A DNA stretch of 64,000 bases from Halosegnis marinus (GCF_029338355.1 NZ_CP119802.1:744001-808000); one strand, 5' to 3'. Positions 8,909 through 17,222 are shown, numbered from the stretch's first letter. Translations and numbers: made by a program. Notes: generated from the letters alone by a model not told the origin.

Positions 8909-8920
8909 CTTTTCTCCCCC
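8909..8920 (+). terminator. Possible T-tract terminator after aIF1
   Basis: A short pyrimidine run (CTTTTCTCCCCC) begins 2 bases after the aIF1 stop. Archaeal transcription often ends at T-rich tracts without a hairpin. Weak evidence. Confidence 0.35.
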
Positions 8921-8992
8921 TCCCGTTCTCGCGACGCCCCGGAGCCGCGCGGCCGCCGAAAAGGTGATACCGCGCGCGCCGGAGCGACGACC

Positions 8993-9262
8993 ATGGTCCC
9001 CGATACGAGTCGCGACGCCGACCGCGGCGACCCCGACGACCTCGACCGCGTCGTCAGGCGAGCCGTTCGCGAGGCGCTGTGGGACGTGTTCGGCACCGTC
9101 GCGTACACGCTGTTCCTCGTCCTGCTCGGCGCGGTCGGCGTCGGGTTCGTCGCGGCGGCGACGGGTGCGGCGAACGGGCTCGGAATCGCGTTCGCGGCGC
9201 TCGGCGGCGTGCTTCTCCTCGCGTCGGGCGTCGGCCTCTACCGCACGGCGACCGGCCGTTAG
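8993..9262 (+). CDS. Small two-helix membrane protein
   Basis: This 89-residue protein has an Asp/Arg-rich N-terminus (about 35 residues, likely cytoplasmic) followed by two hydrophobic helices (AYTLFLVLLGAVGVGFVAA and IAFAALGGVLLLASGVGLY). It belongs to the many uncharacterised small haloarchaeal membrane proteins; I recognise no specific family. It is convergent with the rhodanese gene, overlapping 4 bases at the stops. Confidence 0.65.
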   Translation: MVPDTSRDADRGDPDDLDRVVRRAVREALWDVFGTVAYTLFLVLLGAVGVGFVAAATGAANGLGIAFAALGGVLLLASGVGLYRTATGR

Positions 9263-9618
9263 AACGGGGCGTCCGGCCCCTCGTCGGTCGGGGCGGCCTC
9301 GCTCTCCCACGCGTGGTCCCCCGCTCGCCACCCCTCGATACCCTCGGCGAGCGACTCGACGCGCCCCGTCGAGCCCTGATACGAGCCGACCAGCCGCGCG
9401 GCCTGCACCGAGGCCTGGCCGTGGGGACACACCGTCACGATTCGCTCCGCGCCGGTGAGCTCCTCGACCCGCTGGGGGAGCTCCGCGAAGGGGATGTTGA
9501 CGCTGTCGGGGATGTGGCCGCGGGCGAACGCCGCGGGCGACCGGATGTCCACGACCCGCACGTCCGCGTTCGCGTCGATGAGGTCGGCCAGCTCGGCGGC
9601 CGATATCTCGCCGTCCAT
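9259..9618 (-). CDS. Rhodanese-like sulfurtransferase
   Basis: This 119-residue protein is a single rhodanese domain, which moves sulfane sulfur through a persulfide on an active-site Cys. The catalytic loop reads CPHGQAS. DIRSPAAFARGHIPDSVNIPF is the family's conserved front half (CH2A-like motif), and AEGIEGWRAGDH is the closing motif. A short acidic tail follows. A TATA-like element (ATTAAG on the plus strand at 9642-9647) lies about 27 bases from the start codon. The thioredoxin-like gene next upstream could reduce its persulfide, though the two genes have separate promoters. Confidence 0.9.
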   Translation of the reverse strand: MDGEISAAELADLIDANADVRVVDIRSPAAFARGHIPDSVNIPFAELPQRVEELTGAERIVTVCPHGQASVQAARLVGSYQGSTGRVESLAEGIEGWRAGDHAWESEAAPTDEGPDAPF

Positions 9619-9663
9619 GGCCGTTCCAGTGGAGCCGCGGGATTAAGTCGTCCGGTAGAAGGG

Positions 9664-9933
9664 TTACGCGCCGGCCTCCTCCAGCGCGGCCTCGATGTCG
9701 TCGCGCTGGGTGACGCCCACGAACCGCTCGACGATGCCGTCGTCGTTCTCGATGATGAGCGTCGGGAGCGAGCGAACCTGGTACTCGTTGGCCACGTCCT
9801 GCTCCTCGTCGACGTTCACCTTCACGAGGTCGAAGCGGTCGCCGTACTCCTCCTTCAGCTCGTCCAGGATGGGGTCCTGGGTCTTACACGGCCCACACCA
9901 GTCGGCGTGGAAGTCCTTCAGACTGACACTCAT
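9664..9933 (-). CDS. Thioredoxin-family protein
   Basis: This 89-residue thioredoxin-fold reductant has its redox pair CGPC at residues 13-16 (DWCGPCK) and the cis-Pro motif [21 protein letters not shown] lies between them. It begins only 12 residues before the CGPC, so the first beta strand of classical 105-110-residue thioredoxins is shortened. This is the compact archaeal form and not an obvious truncation, since the start fits a TATA-like GGTAAAACC at 9960-9968. It acts in the cytoplasm to reduce disulfides. Substrates are unknown. Confidence 0.9.
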   Translation of the reverse strand: MSVSLKDFHADWCGPCKTQDPILDELKEEYGDRFDLVKVNVDEEQDVANEYQVRSLPTLIIENDDGIVERFVGVTQRDDIEAALEEAGA

Positions 9934-10034
9934 ACCGACCGCGGGTAGTCGAGCCGCGCGGTAAAACCTTTCCCACGTCTCGGGGTGCGCCCGCGTGCCG
10001 GAAGGCTTACGGTCGCCAGCCCGGAACTGCGGGT

Positions 10035-10196
10035 ATGAGCAGTGGACAGAACTCCGGCGGGCTGATGTCCTCCGCCGGGCTGGTCCGGTACTTCGACAGC
10101 GAGGACCGCAACGCCCCGACCATCGACCCCCGCACCGTCGTCGCGTTCGGCCTCCTGTTCGGCGCGTTCGTGATGGTGCTCAACGCCGTCGCGTAG
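10035..10196 (+). CDS. Preprotein translocase subunit Sec61 beta
   Basis: This 53-residue protein is the small beta subunit of the SecYE-beta channel. It has the archaeal Sec61-beta pattern: a polar N-terminus ([20 protein letters not shown]), the segment [15 protein letters not shown], then one C-terminal transmembrane helix ([17 protein letters not shown]). CTTAC at 10006-10010, about 27 bases before the ATG, supports a leaderless start. It lies just upstream of pdxT with its own promoter. Confidence 0.93.
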   Translation: MSSGQNSGGLMSSAGLVRYFDSEDRNAPTIDPRTVVAFGLLFGAFVMVLNAVA

Positions 10197-10247
10197 TCGC
10201 GAACGACCGTCCGTCGTCCTTTTCGCCGTCCGTCCCGTATCCCGGAT

Positions 10248-10853
10248 ATGACAGTCACAGCCGGCGTCGTCGCCGTCCAGGGCGACGTCTCCGAACACGC
10301 CGACGCCGTCCGGCGCGCCGCCGAGCGGTACGGCGCCGCCGTCGAGGTGGTCGAGATACGCGACGGCGGCCTCGTCCCCGACTGCGACGTGTTGCTCCTG
10401 CCCGGCGGGGAGTCGACGACCATCTCCGCGCTGCTCGCGGAGGAGGGCATCGACGACGAGATACGCGACCACGTCGCCGCGGGCAAGCCCGTCCTCGCCA
10501 CCTGTGCCGGCCTCATCGTCGCCGCGACGGACGCGAAGGACGACCGCGTGGCGACGCTCGACGTGCTCGACGTCACCGTCGACAGGAACGCCTTCGGGCG
10601 GCAGGCCGACTCCTTCGAGGCCCCCCTCGACGTCGAGGGGCTGGACGAGCCGTTCCCGGCCGTGTTCATCCGCGCGCCGGTCATCGACGAGGTGGGCGGG
10701 GGCGTCGAGGTGCTCGCCGAGTGGGACGGCCGCCCCGTCGCCGTGAAGCAGGGCCCCGTCGTCGCGCTCGCGTTCCACCCCGAACTCACCGACGACCCGC
10801 GGATACACGAACTCGCCTTCTTCCGGCAGGCCGCGGCCGACGCGGAGGCGTAA
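10248..10853 (+). CDS. pdxT: Pyridoxal 5'-phosphate synthase glutaminase subunit PdxT
   Basis: This 201-residue class I glutamine amidotransferase hydrolyses glutamine and channels ammonia to PdxS for vitamin B6 synthesis. The nucleophile Cys 86 lies in ATCAGLI, with His 177 and Glu 179 in FHPEL. The GGESTT glutamine-binding loop is at 53-58. IRAPVI and RQADSFE are PdxT-specific segments. pdxS is not in the window, so the subunits are encoded apart. Length and motifs are complete. Confidence 0.96.
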   Translation: MTVTAGVVAVQGDVSEHADAVRRAAERYGAAVEVVEIRDGGLVPDCDVLLLPGGESTTISALLAEEGIDDEIRDHVAAGKPVLATCAGLIVAATDAKDDRVATLDVLDVTVDRNAFGRQADSFEAPLDVEGLDEPFPAVFIRAPVIDEVGGGVEVLAEWDGRPVAVKQGPVVALAFHPELTDDPRIHELAFFRQAAADAEA

Positions 10854-10884
10854 CCGCCTTCCCTGCCGGCCCCGTCGCTCGGCC

Positions 10885-11334
10885 ATGGACGCCTTCATCG
10901 ACGGCGTGAAAGTGGCGAACACGCCATCCGGCACCGTCCCCGTGGTGCTCGTGGGCGTCGAGGACGACGACGACCTGCTCCCGGTGTTCGTCGGCTTCGA
11001 CGAGGCGATGGCCATCCGCCGCGGGCTGGACGCCGAGGACATCGGCCGGCCGCTCACCCACGACCTGCTGCTCGACGTGATGGAGGAACTCGGCGGCCGC
11101 GTCGAGCGCGTCGAGATAACGGAGCTCCGCGAGGGGACCTACATCGCGGACCTGCACCTCGACACCCCCCGCGAGGCGACGGTCGTGGACGCCCGGCCCT
11201 CCGACGCGCTGGCGCTCGCGGCCCGGACGAACGCCCCCATCTCGGTCGCGCGCGAGGTGTACGAGGCCGGCAAGGAGCTCCCCGACGAGTTCGAGGAACT
11301 GTACGACATCCGGGAGGTCGTGACCGATGAGTGA
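10885..11334 (+). CDS. Bifunctional nuclease family protein (DUF151)
   Basis: This 149-residue protein belongs to the BFN/DUF151 family, some members of which cut DNA and RNA without base specificity. Typical segments are VVLVGVEDDDDLLPVFVGFDEAMAI (strand and AI helix), RPLTHDLLLDVMEELGG, and the signature VDARPSDALALAARTNAPI. The cellular role in haloarchaea is not established. Its last 8 bases overlap the hisE start, so the two are probably cotranscribed. Confidence 0.88.
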   Translation: MDAFIDGVKVANTPSGTVPVVLVGVEDDDDLLPVFVGFDEAMAIRRGLDAEDIGRPLTHDLLLDVMEELGGRVERVEITELREGTYIADLHLDTPREATVVDARPSDALALAARTNAPISVAREVYEAGKELPDEFEELYDIREVVTDE

Positions 11335-11626
11335 GGAGTCCGAGGACGTGCTCGCGGAGCTGTTCGCGGTCGTGGAGTCGCGCAAGGCCGACCTCCCCGA
11401 CGACTCCTACACGACGACGCTGTTCACCCACGAGAAGGGCGAGAACTACGTGCTGGAGAAGCTCGGCGAGGAGGCGACCGAGACGATTCTCGCCGCGAAG
11501 GACGGGAACCGCGAGGAACTGGCCGCCGAGAGCGCCGACCTCGTCTACCACCTGCTCGTGCTGCTGTCGATGAAGGACATGGACCTCGACGACCTGCTCG
11601 CGGAACTCGCCGAGCGGCGCGGGTAG
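11327..11626 (+). CDS. hisE: Phosphoribosyl-ATP pyrophosphatase
   Basis: This 99-residue all-alpha NTP-pyrophosphohydrolase performs the second step of histidine synthesis, turning PR-ATP into PR-AMP. Marks are SYTTTLFTHEKGENYVLEKL, the metal-binding GEEATETILAAKD helix, and ESADLVYHLLVLLSMKDM with the conserved Glu/Asp pair. It is not near other his genes, which is common in haloarchaea. It overlaps the nuclease-family gene by 8 bases. Confidence 0.95.
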   Translation: MSEESEDVLAELFAVVESRKADLPDDSYTTTLFTHEKGENYVLEKLGEEATETILAAKDGNREELAAESADLVYHLLVLLSMKDMDLDDLLAELAERRG

Positions 11627-11638
11627 GTCGGGGCCGAC

Positions 11639-11965
11639 CTAGGCGGACACCCGCTCGAACCGGTACGTCAGCACGTCGGCGTCGTCGTCCCACTCGAAGC
11701 CGCCGGGGTGGGCGCGCTTCATCCGGGCCTTGTACGCGTCGAGCGAGGGCGACCCCTCGCGCTCGGCGTCGCCGTCGGTCATGTCCCCGAGCTTCCGCTC
11801 CTCCACCTCCGTCACCTCGAAGGTGTCGCCGTCGAGCGCGAACGTGTCGCCGGCCTCGGCGTAGCGGTTCGAGGCGCCGCGTGTCAGCTGCGTGACGCGG
11901 CCCTCGGCCACGGCCTCCGTCACGCGGTCGTTCGGCAACAGGTCGTCGGGAGCTATCTCCGTCAT
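11639..11965 (-). CDS. ASCH domain protein
   Basis: This 108-residue protein looks like an ASCH domain, a beta-barrel related to PUA that binds RNA or modified nucleosides. The pattern is RVTQLTRGASNRYAEAGD, FALDGDTFEVTEVEERKLGDM, a helical ARMKRAHPGGFEW, and the closing strand VLTYRFERV. I chose the ATG giving MTEIAPDD; the 9 residues before it are out of character. It is convergent with hisE, 12 bases apart. The target is unknown. Confidence 0.75.
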   Translation of the reverse strand: MTEIAPDDLLPNDRVTEAVAEGRVTQLTRGASNRYAEAGDTFALDGDTFEVTEVEERKLGDMTDGDAEREGSPSLDAYKARMKRAHPGGFEWDDDADVLTYRFERVSA

Positions 11966-12078
11966 GGCGGGTCGTTCGGCCGGACGGAACAAAAACCTCT
12001 CCGACCGTGAAACGCCGACACACGGCGGCTCACGACCGGACGGACGGGCTTTTACGCCTCGGCGGACAAGCCGGGGTA

Positions 12079-13068
12079 ATGACTATCTTCGAGTCGCTCC
12101 CCACGACCCCCCGGTCGGAGGAGCTCGTCGACAAGGCGTTCTCGCGGGCCGCCCGCGCGGGCCGCGCCAAGCAGGGCGTGGAGGCCCAGGAGTCGATGCT
12201 GCAGACCGCCGGCAACATCCTCTCGGACAACCTCGGCAACGTCGTCACCTCGTGGCCCGACTTCGACGAGGTGGACCCCTTCTACCGCGAGCTCGCGGAC
12301 GCCATCGTGCGCCGCGAGGACCTGAACGTGGACACGCTCCGCCAGCACCTCAACGAGGTGATGTGGGCCTCCCGCCAGGTCGAGTCCATCAAGAAGGAGT
12401 ACCACGGCCGGATACGCAACGCAGACCCCGACACCGCCCGGAAGCTCCGCAAGCAGGCGTTCGCGCGCTACGCCGACATCACCGAGTCCGTCGCCGACGA
12501 CCTGCTCGCCATCGCGGACGCCCGCGAGGAGCTGAAGACGCTGCCCGACATCCGCGCCGACGAACCGACCATCGTCGTCGCGGGCTACCCGAACGTCGGG
12601 AAGTCCTCGTTCGTGAACCGCGTCACGCGCGCCTCGAACGAGGTGGCGACGTACCCGTTCACGACCAAGCAGCTGCGCGTCGGCCACTTCGAGCGCGAGC
12701 GCATCCGCTACCAGCTCGTGGACACCCCGGGCGTGCTCGACCGCCCCGCCGAGGAGCGCAACGCCATCGAATCGCAGGCCGTCTCGGCGCTGACGCACCT
12801 CGCGGACGCCGTCCTCTTCCTCCTCGACGCGAGCGGCGACTGCGGCTACCCGCTCGACTCCCAGCTCGAACTCCGCGACGAGGTGGTCGAGCTGTTCGGC
12901 GACCGCGACGTGCCCGTCATCACCGTCTGCAACAAGGCCGACCGCTCGCGGGACGTCGAGGCCGACCGCTACATGAGCGTCGAGACGGGCGAGGGCGTCG
13001 ACGAGGCGCTCGACGCGGCCGTCGAGGCCGTCGGCTACGAGCTCGAACTCCCGTTCGACGACTCCTGA
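12079..13068 (+). CDS. NOG1-type GTP-binding protein
   Basis: This 329-residue GTPase belongs to the Obg/NOG1 branch, implicated in large-subunit ribosome assembly. A helical N-terminal domain (about 1-160; QVESIKKEYHGRI) precedes the G domain. G1 is GYPNVGKS at 169-176, switch I contains TYPFTT, G3 is DTPG, and G4 is NKAD. The N-terminal helical domain, the short G domain and the lack of a C-terminal Obg or TGS domain match archaeal NOG1. The ATG is preceded by GGGGTA. Its 3' end overlaps the convergent HPP gene by 34 bases. Confidence 0.93.
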   Translation: MTIFESLPTTPRSEELVDKAFSRAARAGRAKQGVEAQESMLQTAGNILSDNLGNVVTSWPDFDEVDPFYRELADAIVRREDLNVDTLRQHLNEVMWASRQVESIKKEYHGRIRNADPDTARKLRKQAFARYADITESVADDLLAIADAREELKTLPDIRADEPTIVVAGYPNVGKSSFVNRVTRASNEVATYPFTTKQLRVGHFERERIRYQLVDTPGVLDRPAEERNAIESQAVSALTHLADAVLFLLDASGDCGYPLDSQLELRDEVVELFGDRDVPVITVCNKADRSRDVEADRYMSVETGEGVDEALDAAVEAVGYELELPFDDS

Positions 13069-13532
13069 CGCGGGAGCAGGGCGTCGACGGTCACGAGCGC
13101 GAGGACGGCGACGACGACGATGCCGGCCTCGACGGGCGTCGCGAGCAGGCCGAGCGCGACGATGAGCGTCGTCGCACACGCCGGGGCGTGCCGGAGGTCG
13201 GTCGCCAGCATCCCGGCGGTCGTGAGCGCGACGGCGGCGAGCGACGAGAGCGCCAGCCCCGCGCCGGCGGCCGACAGCGGCGCGAGCGACTCGGTGAGGA
13301 CCGCGCCGCCCGCGAGCGCGTGGTAGGCGAGGAAGCCGGCCGCGACGCCGATAGCGTGGCCCCCGAGCACGCGCCGGGGCGTGTTCGTCGCCGCGTCGGG
13401 GTTCACGGCGAGCGCGTACGCCGAGGGGCCGAGGCTCGGGAAGACGAACGGCCGGCCCGTGGCCCACGCGACGGCCGCGAGCCCGGAGAGAAGGGCGACG
13501 ACGCGCGCCGTCGCGGGAAGCGTCCGTGACAC
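13035..13532 (-). CDS. HPP family integral membrane protein
   Basis: This 165-residue protein has four to five hydrophobic helices and the HPP-family motif in FPSLGPSAYAL, followed by ALAVNPDAATNTPRRVLGGHAIG and DLRHAPACATTLIVALG (the HPPA-like region). Some HPP proteins take part in nitrite transport in plastids; the archaeal function is not known. The 34-base tail-to-tail overlap with the NOG1 gene is real coding on both strands, since the last residues (LLPRQESSNGSSSS) and the GTPase tail are both plausible. Confidence 0.85.
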   Translation of the reverse strand: MSRTLPATARVVALLSGLAAVAWATGRPFVFPSLGPSAYALAVNPDAATNTPRRVLGGHAIGVAAGFLAYHALAGGAVLTESLAPLSAAGAGLALSSLAAVALTTAGMLATDLRHAPACATTLIVALGLLATPVEAGIVVVAVLALVTVDALLPRQESSNGSSSS

Positions 13533-13580
13533 GGATAGGGGCAGAAGGGAGGAGAAGGAAAGCGCCGCGGTTTCCCGGGG

Positions 13581-14249
13581 CTACTGGAACTTCACGCCGA
13601 GGTCGTGGAGGCCGTCGTTCTCGCTCGCGAGGTTTATCAGGAGCGGCGTGAGCGACTCCACCTCGGCGGCGTTGGCGAGGCCGCCGGCGTCGAGCGGGCG
13701 CAGCCCCTCGATGTCCTCGGTCAGACGGACGACCGTCTCCTTGGCGTCCTCGTCGTCGCCGAAGACGGGCGTGTCCCAGTCGAGGTCAGTTTCGAGGTCG
13801 GCCAGCCGCCCGGCCGCGAGGTTGTGGTACGCGCCGACCACCGGGACGCCCTCGGGGGCGGCCTCGGCCGCCAGCGCCGCGACGGAGCCGCCCGGCGGGG
13901 GGTTGTAGTGGAAGCCGTCGTCGTCGCGCTTCATTCCGACCGCGGGCGTGACGAGGACGGTGTTCTCGTCCAAGCCGTCCGCGACGGCCTCGACCGTGTC
14001 CGTGAGGTGGTAGGCGGGGACGGCGAGGACGACCACGTCGGCGCGGTCCGCGGCCATCCCGTTGGCGAAGCCGGTGACCTTCCGCTCGCGGCCGAGCGAG
14101 GCGAGTTCCGTCTCGTACTCCTCGGCCTTCTCCCGCGCGCGTTCCGGGTCGCGCGAGCCGAGGACGACCTCGTGGTCCGAGTCGTGGGCCCACCGGAGCG
14201 CGAGCCCCTGTCCGATGTCGCCGGTGCCGCCGAGCAACGCGATTCGCAT
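13581..14249 (-). CDS. npdG: F420H2:NADP oxidoreductase
   Basis: This 222-residue NADPH-dependent F420 reductase exchanges hydride between NADP and coenzyme F420. The N-terminal Rossmann motif LLGGTGDIGQGLALRWA is classic. VVLGSRDPERA follows for the NADP phosphate, and VVLAVPAYH, GAYHNL and DAGGLANAAEVESLTPLLINL are F420-binding and family segments. The start at 14249 leaves a proper N-terminus; a longer frame continues upstream but is not protein-like. Together with the Mer-like protein at 2.7 kb it shows F420 redox chemistry in this cell. Confidence 0.93.
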   Translation of the reverse strand: MRIALLGGTGDIGQGLALRWAHDSDHEVVLGSRDPERAREKAEEYETELASLGRERKVTGFANGMAADRADVVVLAVPAYHLTDTVEAVADGLDENTVLVTPAVGMKRDDDGFHYNPPPGGSVAALAAEAAPEGVPVVGAYHNLAAGRLADLETDLDWDTPVFGDDEDAKETVVRLTEDIEGLRPLDAGGLANAAEVESLTPLLINLASENDGLHDLGVKFQ

Positions 14250-14305
14250 ACTCGTGGGTCGGTCGGGGCCGCCATGAGGGTTGCGCGACCGGAGGGGCTT
14301 GCCGC

Positions 14306-14884
14306 TCAGCGCCGGGCGACCCGCCAGCCGTCGTCGTACTCGGCGACGGCGTCGAACGGCGAGCGGAGCGTCGAGACGACCTTGTCGTCCTGCGTCGCCG
14401 GGTCGAGGTGGAAGTGCGCCCGCGCGCCCGCCCCGGCGAGCCGCGTCGAGATGATGTGGAGGAACCGGTAGACGTTCTGCGGCTCCTCGTACTGGAGCAG
14501 CGCCGTGAGCGAGTCGAAACACAGCACCACCTCGTCGGCCCCGTGCCACCGTTCGAGGTACTTGCTGACGACCATCCCGACGCCGGTGAGGTCACCGGGT
14601 GTCGAGATACCCTCCACCGCGAGCGGCCACGGGTAGTCGTCGGCGTCGATGCCCGCGGGGTTCGTCGTGACGAGAACGAGGCCGGCCGGGTCGGCCCCGG
14701 TCGCGGCGTAGCGGTCGAGCCACGTCGACGGCGTCGGCGAGAAGTTCACCGCGATGACGTAGGTGCCGGAGGCGGCCGGGAGCAGGTCGCGGCAGGCCGC
14801 GTCCACGTCGTCGTTTACCGACGGGCCGAGTAACAGGACGTTGCGCGCGTCCGCGACCTCCGTGACCGGCGTACCCCCGCTCAT
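14306..14884 (-). CDS. RecA/KaiC-like haloarchaeal protein lacking a P-loop
   Basis: This 192-residue protein has the strand order of RecA-like ATPases (NVLLLGPSV at the P-loop position, TYVIAVNFSP, GLVLVTTNPAG, EVVLCFDSLTALLQY as a Walker-B-like strand, then VYRFLHIISTRL). The first loop lacks a GxxxxGK[ST], so it is probably not an ATPase. Related proteins are common in haloarchaea, often of unknown, possibly regulatory, function. A TATA-like CATATACC at 14909-14916, about 28 bases from the start, supports MSGGTPV as the N-terminus over a longer frame. It is divergent from the gene at 14965. Confidence 0.7.
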   Translation of the reverse strand: MSGGTPVTEVADARNVLLLGPSVNDDVDAACRDLLPAASGTYVIAVNFSPTPSTWLDRYAATGADPAGLVLVTTNPAGIDADDYPWPLAVEGISTPGDLTGVGMVVSKYLERWHGADEVVLCFDSLTALLQYEEPQNVYRFLHIISTRLAGAGARAHFHLDPATQDDKVVSTLRSPFDAVAEYDDGWRVARR

Positions 14885-14908
14885 GGTCCGTCTATCCCCG
14901 TCGCCGGG

Positions 14909-14916
14909 CATATACC
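14909..14916 (-). promoter_or_regulatory. TATA-like element for the leftward RecA-like gene
   Basis: CATATACC on the plus strand (GGTATATG on the coding strand) lies about 28 bases before the ATG at 14884, fitting a leaderless transcript. The opposite, rightward gene at 14965 has its own CTTTTG at 14936-14941, so the 80-base gap holds two back-to-back promoters. Confidence 0.5.
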
Positions 14917-14964
14917 CTTGGACCCCGGCGACGGGCTTTTGCCCCCAGTGGGTATGGGTGGCGT

Positions 14965-15375
14965 ATGCCACTCACGGGAGCCTCGACGCTCGTCTCGTTC
15001 GACGGCGACGCGGCGACGGCGGCGGTGCGCGAGGCGGCCGGCGACGGGGTCGCCTCCGTCTCGGCGTTCACGACCGACGACTTCGAGATACTGTACGTCT
15101 CCGACGACGTACTCGCGCTCTACCGCGACGAGGCCCACCTCCGGGAGCACTACGACGAGGTGCTGTCGCACCTCAACATGGACATCCTCGAGAAGGAGGT
15201 GTACGAGGGGACGCTGTTGCCCAACGCGGGCCGCGTCCGCGCCAGCGTCACGTACATGGACGACCTGACGCTGCTCCGCGTCGTCGTCGAGGAGGAGGGC
15301 CTCTACATCGCGCTCCAGCCGGACGCGCCCGTCAGGACCGTCGTTGACGCCGTCGAGCCGGTGTTGTTCGACTAG
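14965..15375 (+). CDS. Conserved haloarchaeal protein of unknown function
   Basis: This 136-residue soluble protein has alternating strands and helices (TLVSFDGDAATAAVREA; FEILYVSDDVLALY; VRASVTYMDDLTLLRVVVEEEGLYIAL). It resembles small haloarchaeal proteins that I cannot assign to a characterised family. There are no catalytic motifs or cysteines. It is divergent from the RecA-like gene, from which it is separated by two promoters, and may be functionally linked to it. Its stop abuts the convergent HAD gene directly. Confidence 0.7.
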   Translation: MPLTGASTLVSFDGDAATAAVREAAGDGVASVSAFTTDDFEILYVSDDVLALYRDEAHLREHYDEVLSHLNMDILEKEVYEGTLLPNAGRVRASVTYMDDLTLLRVVVEEEGLYIALQPDAPVRTVVDAVEPVLFD

Positions 15376-16248
15376 TCACTCGACGAGGTCGGGGAGGTCG
15401 TTCACCGAGTCGATGACCGCGGTCGCGCCCGCCGCCTCGTACTTCTCACGGCCCGACGCGCCCGTCAGCCCGCCCGTCAGGACCCCGACCCCGTGGTAGT
15501 CGCGTTCCGGGTCGGCCTCGGCGGCGTTGACCGCCGTCTCGATGTCGTCGAGGGTGTCCCCGACGAAGACGACCGAGTCCGCGCCGAACCGCTCGGCGAG
15601 CGTCACGAGCGCGCGGGGGTGGGGCTTCCCCTCCTCCCAGTCGTCCATCGTGAAGCGGCGCTCGTCGGGGAGGTCGAGCCCGACGCGGTCGAGCGCGATG
15701 TCGGCCTCGGCGGCGGGCCGGCCCGTGACGACGCCCACGTCGAAGCGCGCGAGCAGGTCGTCGCGGGCGTCGGGGTCGAGCAGCAGCGGCTCGTCCTCGA
15801 TGTAGCCGTCCGCGTCGATGTCCGGCTCCGCGCCCTCCAGGTCGCGGTAGCGGTCGCTCCCGAGGTAGAGCTGCTGGAACACCGCGTGCAGGCGCTCGCG
15901 GTCCCACGCGTCGTACACCGTCTCGCGGTCGTGGGGGTCGAGGTGGTCCGCGACGACGGTCTCGGCGCCCGCGAGCCCCCCGCCGGAGGCCCCGACCTTG
16001 TCCGTGAAGGTGTCGAGCGAGAGCGGGAAGCCGACGCGGCGCGCGAGCACGTACAGCGCGGCCGCGTAGGTGAGCTCCCAGTCGTTGTTGAAGCCGCCGG
16101 CGTCCTTGAACGCCTGCACGTCGTCGCGCTCGATGGTGTCGCCGTGAACGCGCTCGACGGCGTCCACGATGGCCCGCCGGTAGGAGTCGGCCACGTCCAC
16201 GAGCACGCCGTCGATGTCGAGCACCACGGCGTCGGCCCGGATGGTCAT
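15376..16248 (-). CDS. HAD-superfamily phosphatase (TIGR01548-like)
   Basis: This 290-residue haloacid-dehalogenase-like hydrolase has motif I DIDGVLVD near residue 10, a cap domain beginning [13 protein letters not shown] with [15 protein letters not shown], motif II VVTGRP, motif III Lys in EEGKPHP and motif [11 protein letters not shown]. The [10 protein letters not shown] cap sequence is typical of a subfamily found in haloarchaea and cyanobacteria, whose substrate is unknown. I chose the ATG at 16248; its overlap (ATGA) with the stop of the next upstream gene supports it and indicates an operon. Confidence 0.88.
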   Translation of the reverse strand: MTIRADAVVLDIDGVLVDVADSYRRAIVDAVERVHGDTIERDDVQAFKDAGGFNNDWELTYAAALYVLARRVGFPLSLDTFTDKVGASGGGLAGAETVVADHLDPHDRETVYDAWDRERLHAVFQQLYLGSDRYRDLEGAEPDIDADGYIEDEPLLLDPDARDDLLARFDVGVVTGRPAAEADIALDRVGLDLPDERRFTMDDWEEGKPHPRALVTLAERFGADSVVFVGDTLDDIETAVNAAEADPERDYHGVGVLTGGLTGASGREKYEAAGATAVIDSVNDLPDLVE

Positions 16249-16652
16249 ACGCGGGGTACCCGGTCGGGGACCGTAAACAGCGTGTCTCCCGGCAGGGTTC
16301 GCGGCGCGGCCTCGACCACGGCCGGGTCGGCCCCGAGGGTCGTGAACGCCCACGCCGCGCCGGCGCGCTCGGCTATCGCGACGAGCGGGCGCTGGAGCTC
16401 CGGCGGACAGTTCAGCGCGTACACGAGGTCGGCCTCCGCGTAGACGGCCGGGTCGGGGTCGGTGGCGTCGTCGCGGACGAACGCGACCCCCTCTGGCACG
16501 TCGCGCGCGACCACGTCCGTCGCGGTCACGGCGCGCCCCCGCTCGGCGAGGGCCGCGGCCACGTCCGGCCGGCGACCCACCCCCACCTCGACGGCGCGTT
16601 CGGGGGCTAAGGCGGCGAGGGCGTCGGCGAGCGCCCGGCGACGGTCGGTCAC
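16245..16652 (-). CDS. UPF0146 family protein
   Basis: This 135-residue protein from a GTG start is of the archaeal UPF0146 type. It has a Rossmann-like half-domain ([20 protein letters not shown], then [21 protein letters not shown]), [21 protein letters not shown] and [12 protein letters not shown]. It looks like a shortened S-adenosylmethionine methyltransferase core that lacks most substrate-binding parts, so activity is doubtful. The GTG start fits the VTDRRRAL N-terminus. It is coupled to the HAD gene by a 4-base overlap. Confidence 0.8.
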   Translation of the reverse strand: MTDRRRALADALAALAPERAVEVGVGRRPDVAAALAERGRAVTATDVVARDVPEGVAFVRDDATDPDPAVYAEADLVYALNCPPELQRPLVAIAERAGAAWAFTTLGADPAVVEAAPRTLPGDTLFTVPDRVPRV

Positions 16653-16691
16653 GGCGGAACCCTTACCACCCGCCTCGCCTAACGGTTTCGT

Positions 16692-17213
16692 ATGCACGTC
16701 GATATCGTTCCGGTGGGCGACGTCCCCGCCGTGGTAAAGCGGGAGGCGTCGTCGGGGCTGCGGTCGGTCTACGACTGCGAGGTGACGATACACGAGGCAC
16801 AGGAGGTCCCCGAGAACGCCTACGACGCCTCGCGCAAGCAGTACCGCGCGGAGGAGTTCATCGAGCTCGCCTCCCGCGTCGGCTCCGGCGAGAAGAACAT
16901 CGCCGTCACGCCGAACGACCTCTACTACCGCCGCCGGAACTACGTCTTCGGGCTCGCGTACCTGTCTGGCAACGGCTCCGTCGTCTCCACCCACCGCCTC
17001 CAGACCTCCTCGGACGGCGGTATCGCCAACAAGTCCGCGGCCGACGTGTTCGCCGACCGCGTCCGCAAGGAGGTCGTCCACGAGATCGGCCACACCGTCG
17101 GGCTGGAACACTGCGACAACAACCGCTGCGTGATGAACTTCTCGCCGACCGTCCGCGAGGTGGACGTGAAGGAGCAGAACCTCTGCGGCTCCTGCCAGCG
17201 GCAGGTGCTCTAG
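16692..17213 (+). CDS. amzA: Archaemetzincin zinc metalloprotease
   Basis: This 173-residue protease carries the archaemetzincin signature HEIGHTVGLEH at 130-140, followed at once by C141, C146 with the CVM Met-turn (Met 148), and C165/C168 (CGSC), which bind a second zinc. The catalytic Glu is 131. Upstream segments YDASRKQYRAEEFIEL and NIAVTPNDLYY match the family. Archaemetzincins are soluble aminopeptidase-like enzymes of unclear physiology. CCTTACC at 16662-16668 is a likely promoter element. A T-run follows the stop. Confidence 0.96.
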   Translation: MHVDIVPVGDVPAVVKREASSGLRSVYDCEVTIHEAQEVPENAYDASRKQYRAEEFIELASRVGSGEKNIAVTPNDLYYRRRNYVFGLAYLSGNGSVVSTHRLQTSSDGGIANKSAADVFADRVRKEVVHEIGHTVGLEHCDNNRCVMNFSPTVREVDVKEQNLCGSCQRQVL

Positions 17214-17222
17214 AACACCCAC

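Noticed and set aside
9995-10909. A 304-codon frame over Sec61 beta and pdxT
   Set aside because: It is an alternative-frame shadow made of Arg/Pro runs; both real genes lie in other frames with clear motifs.
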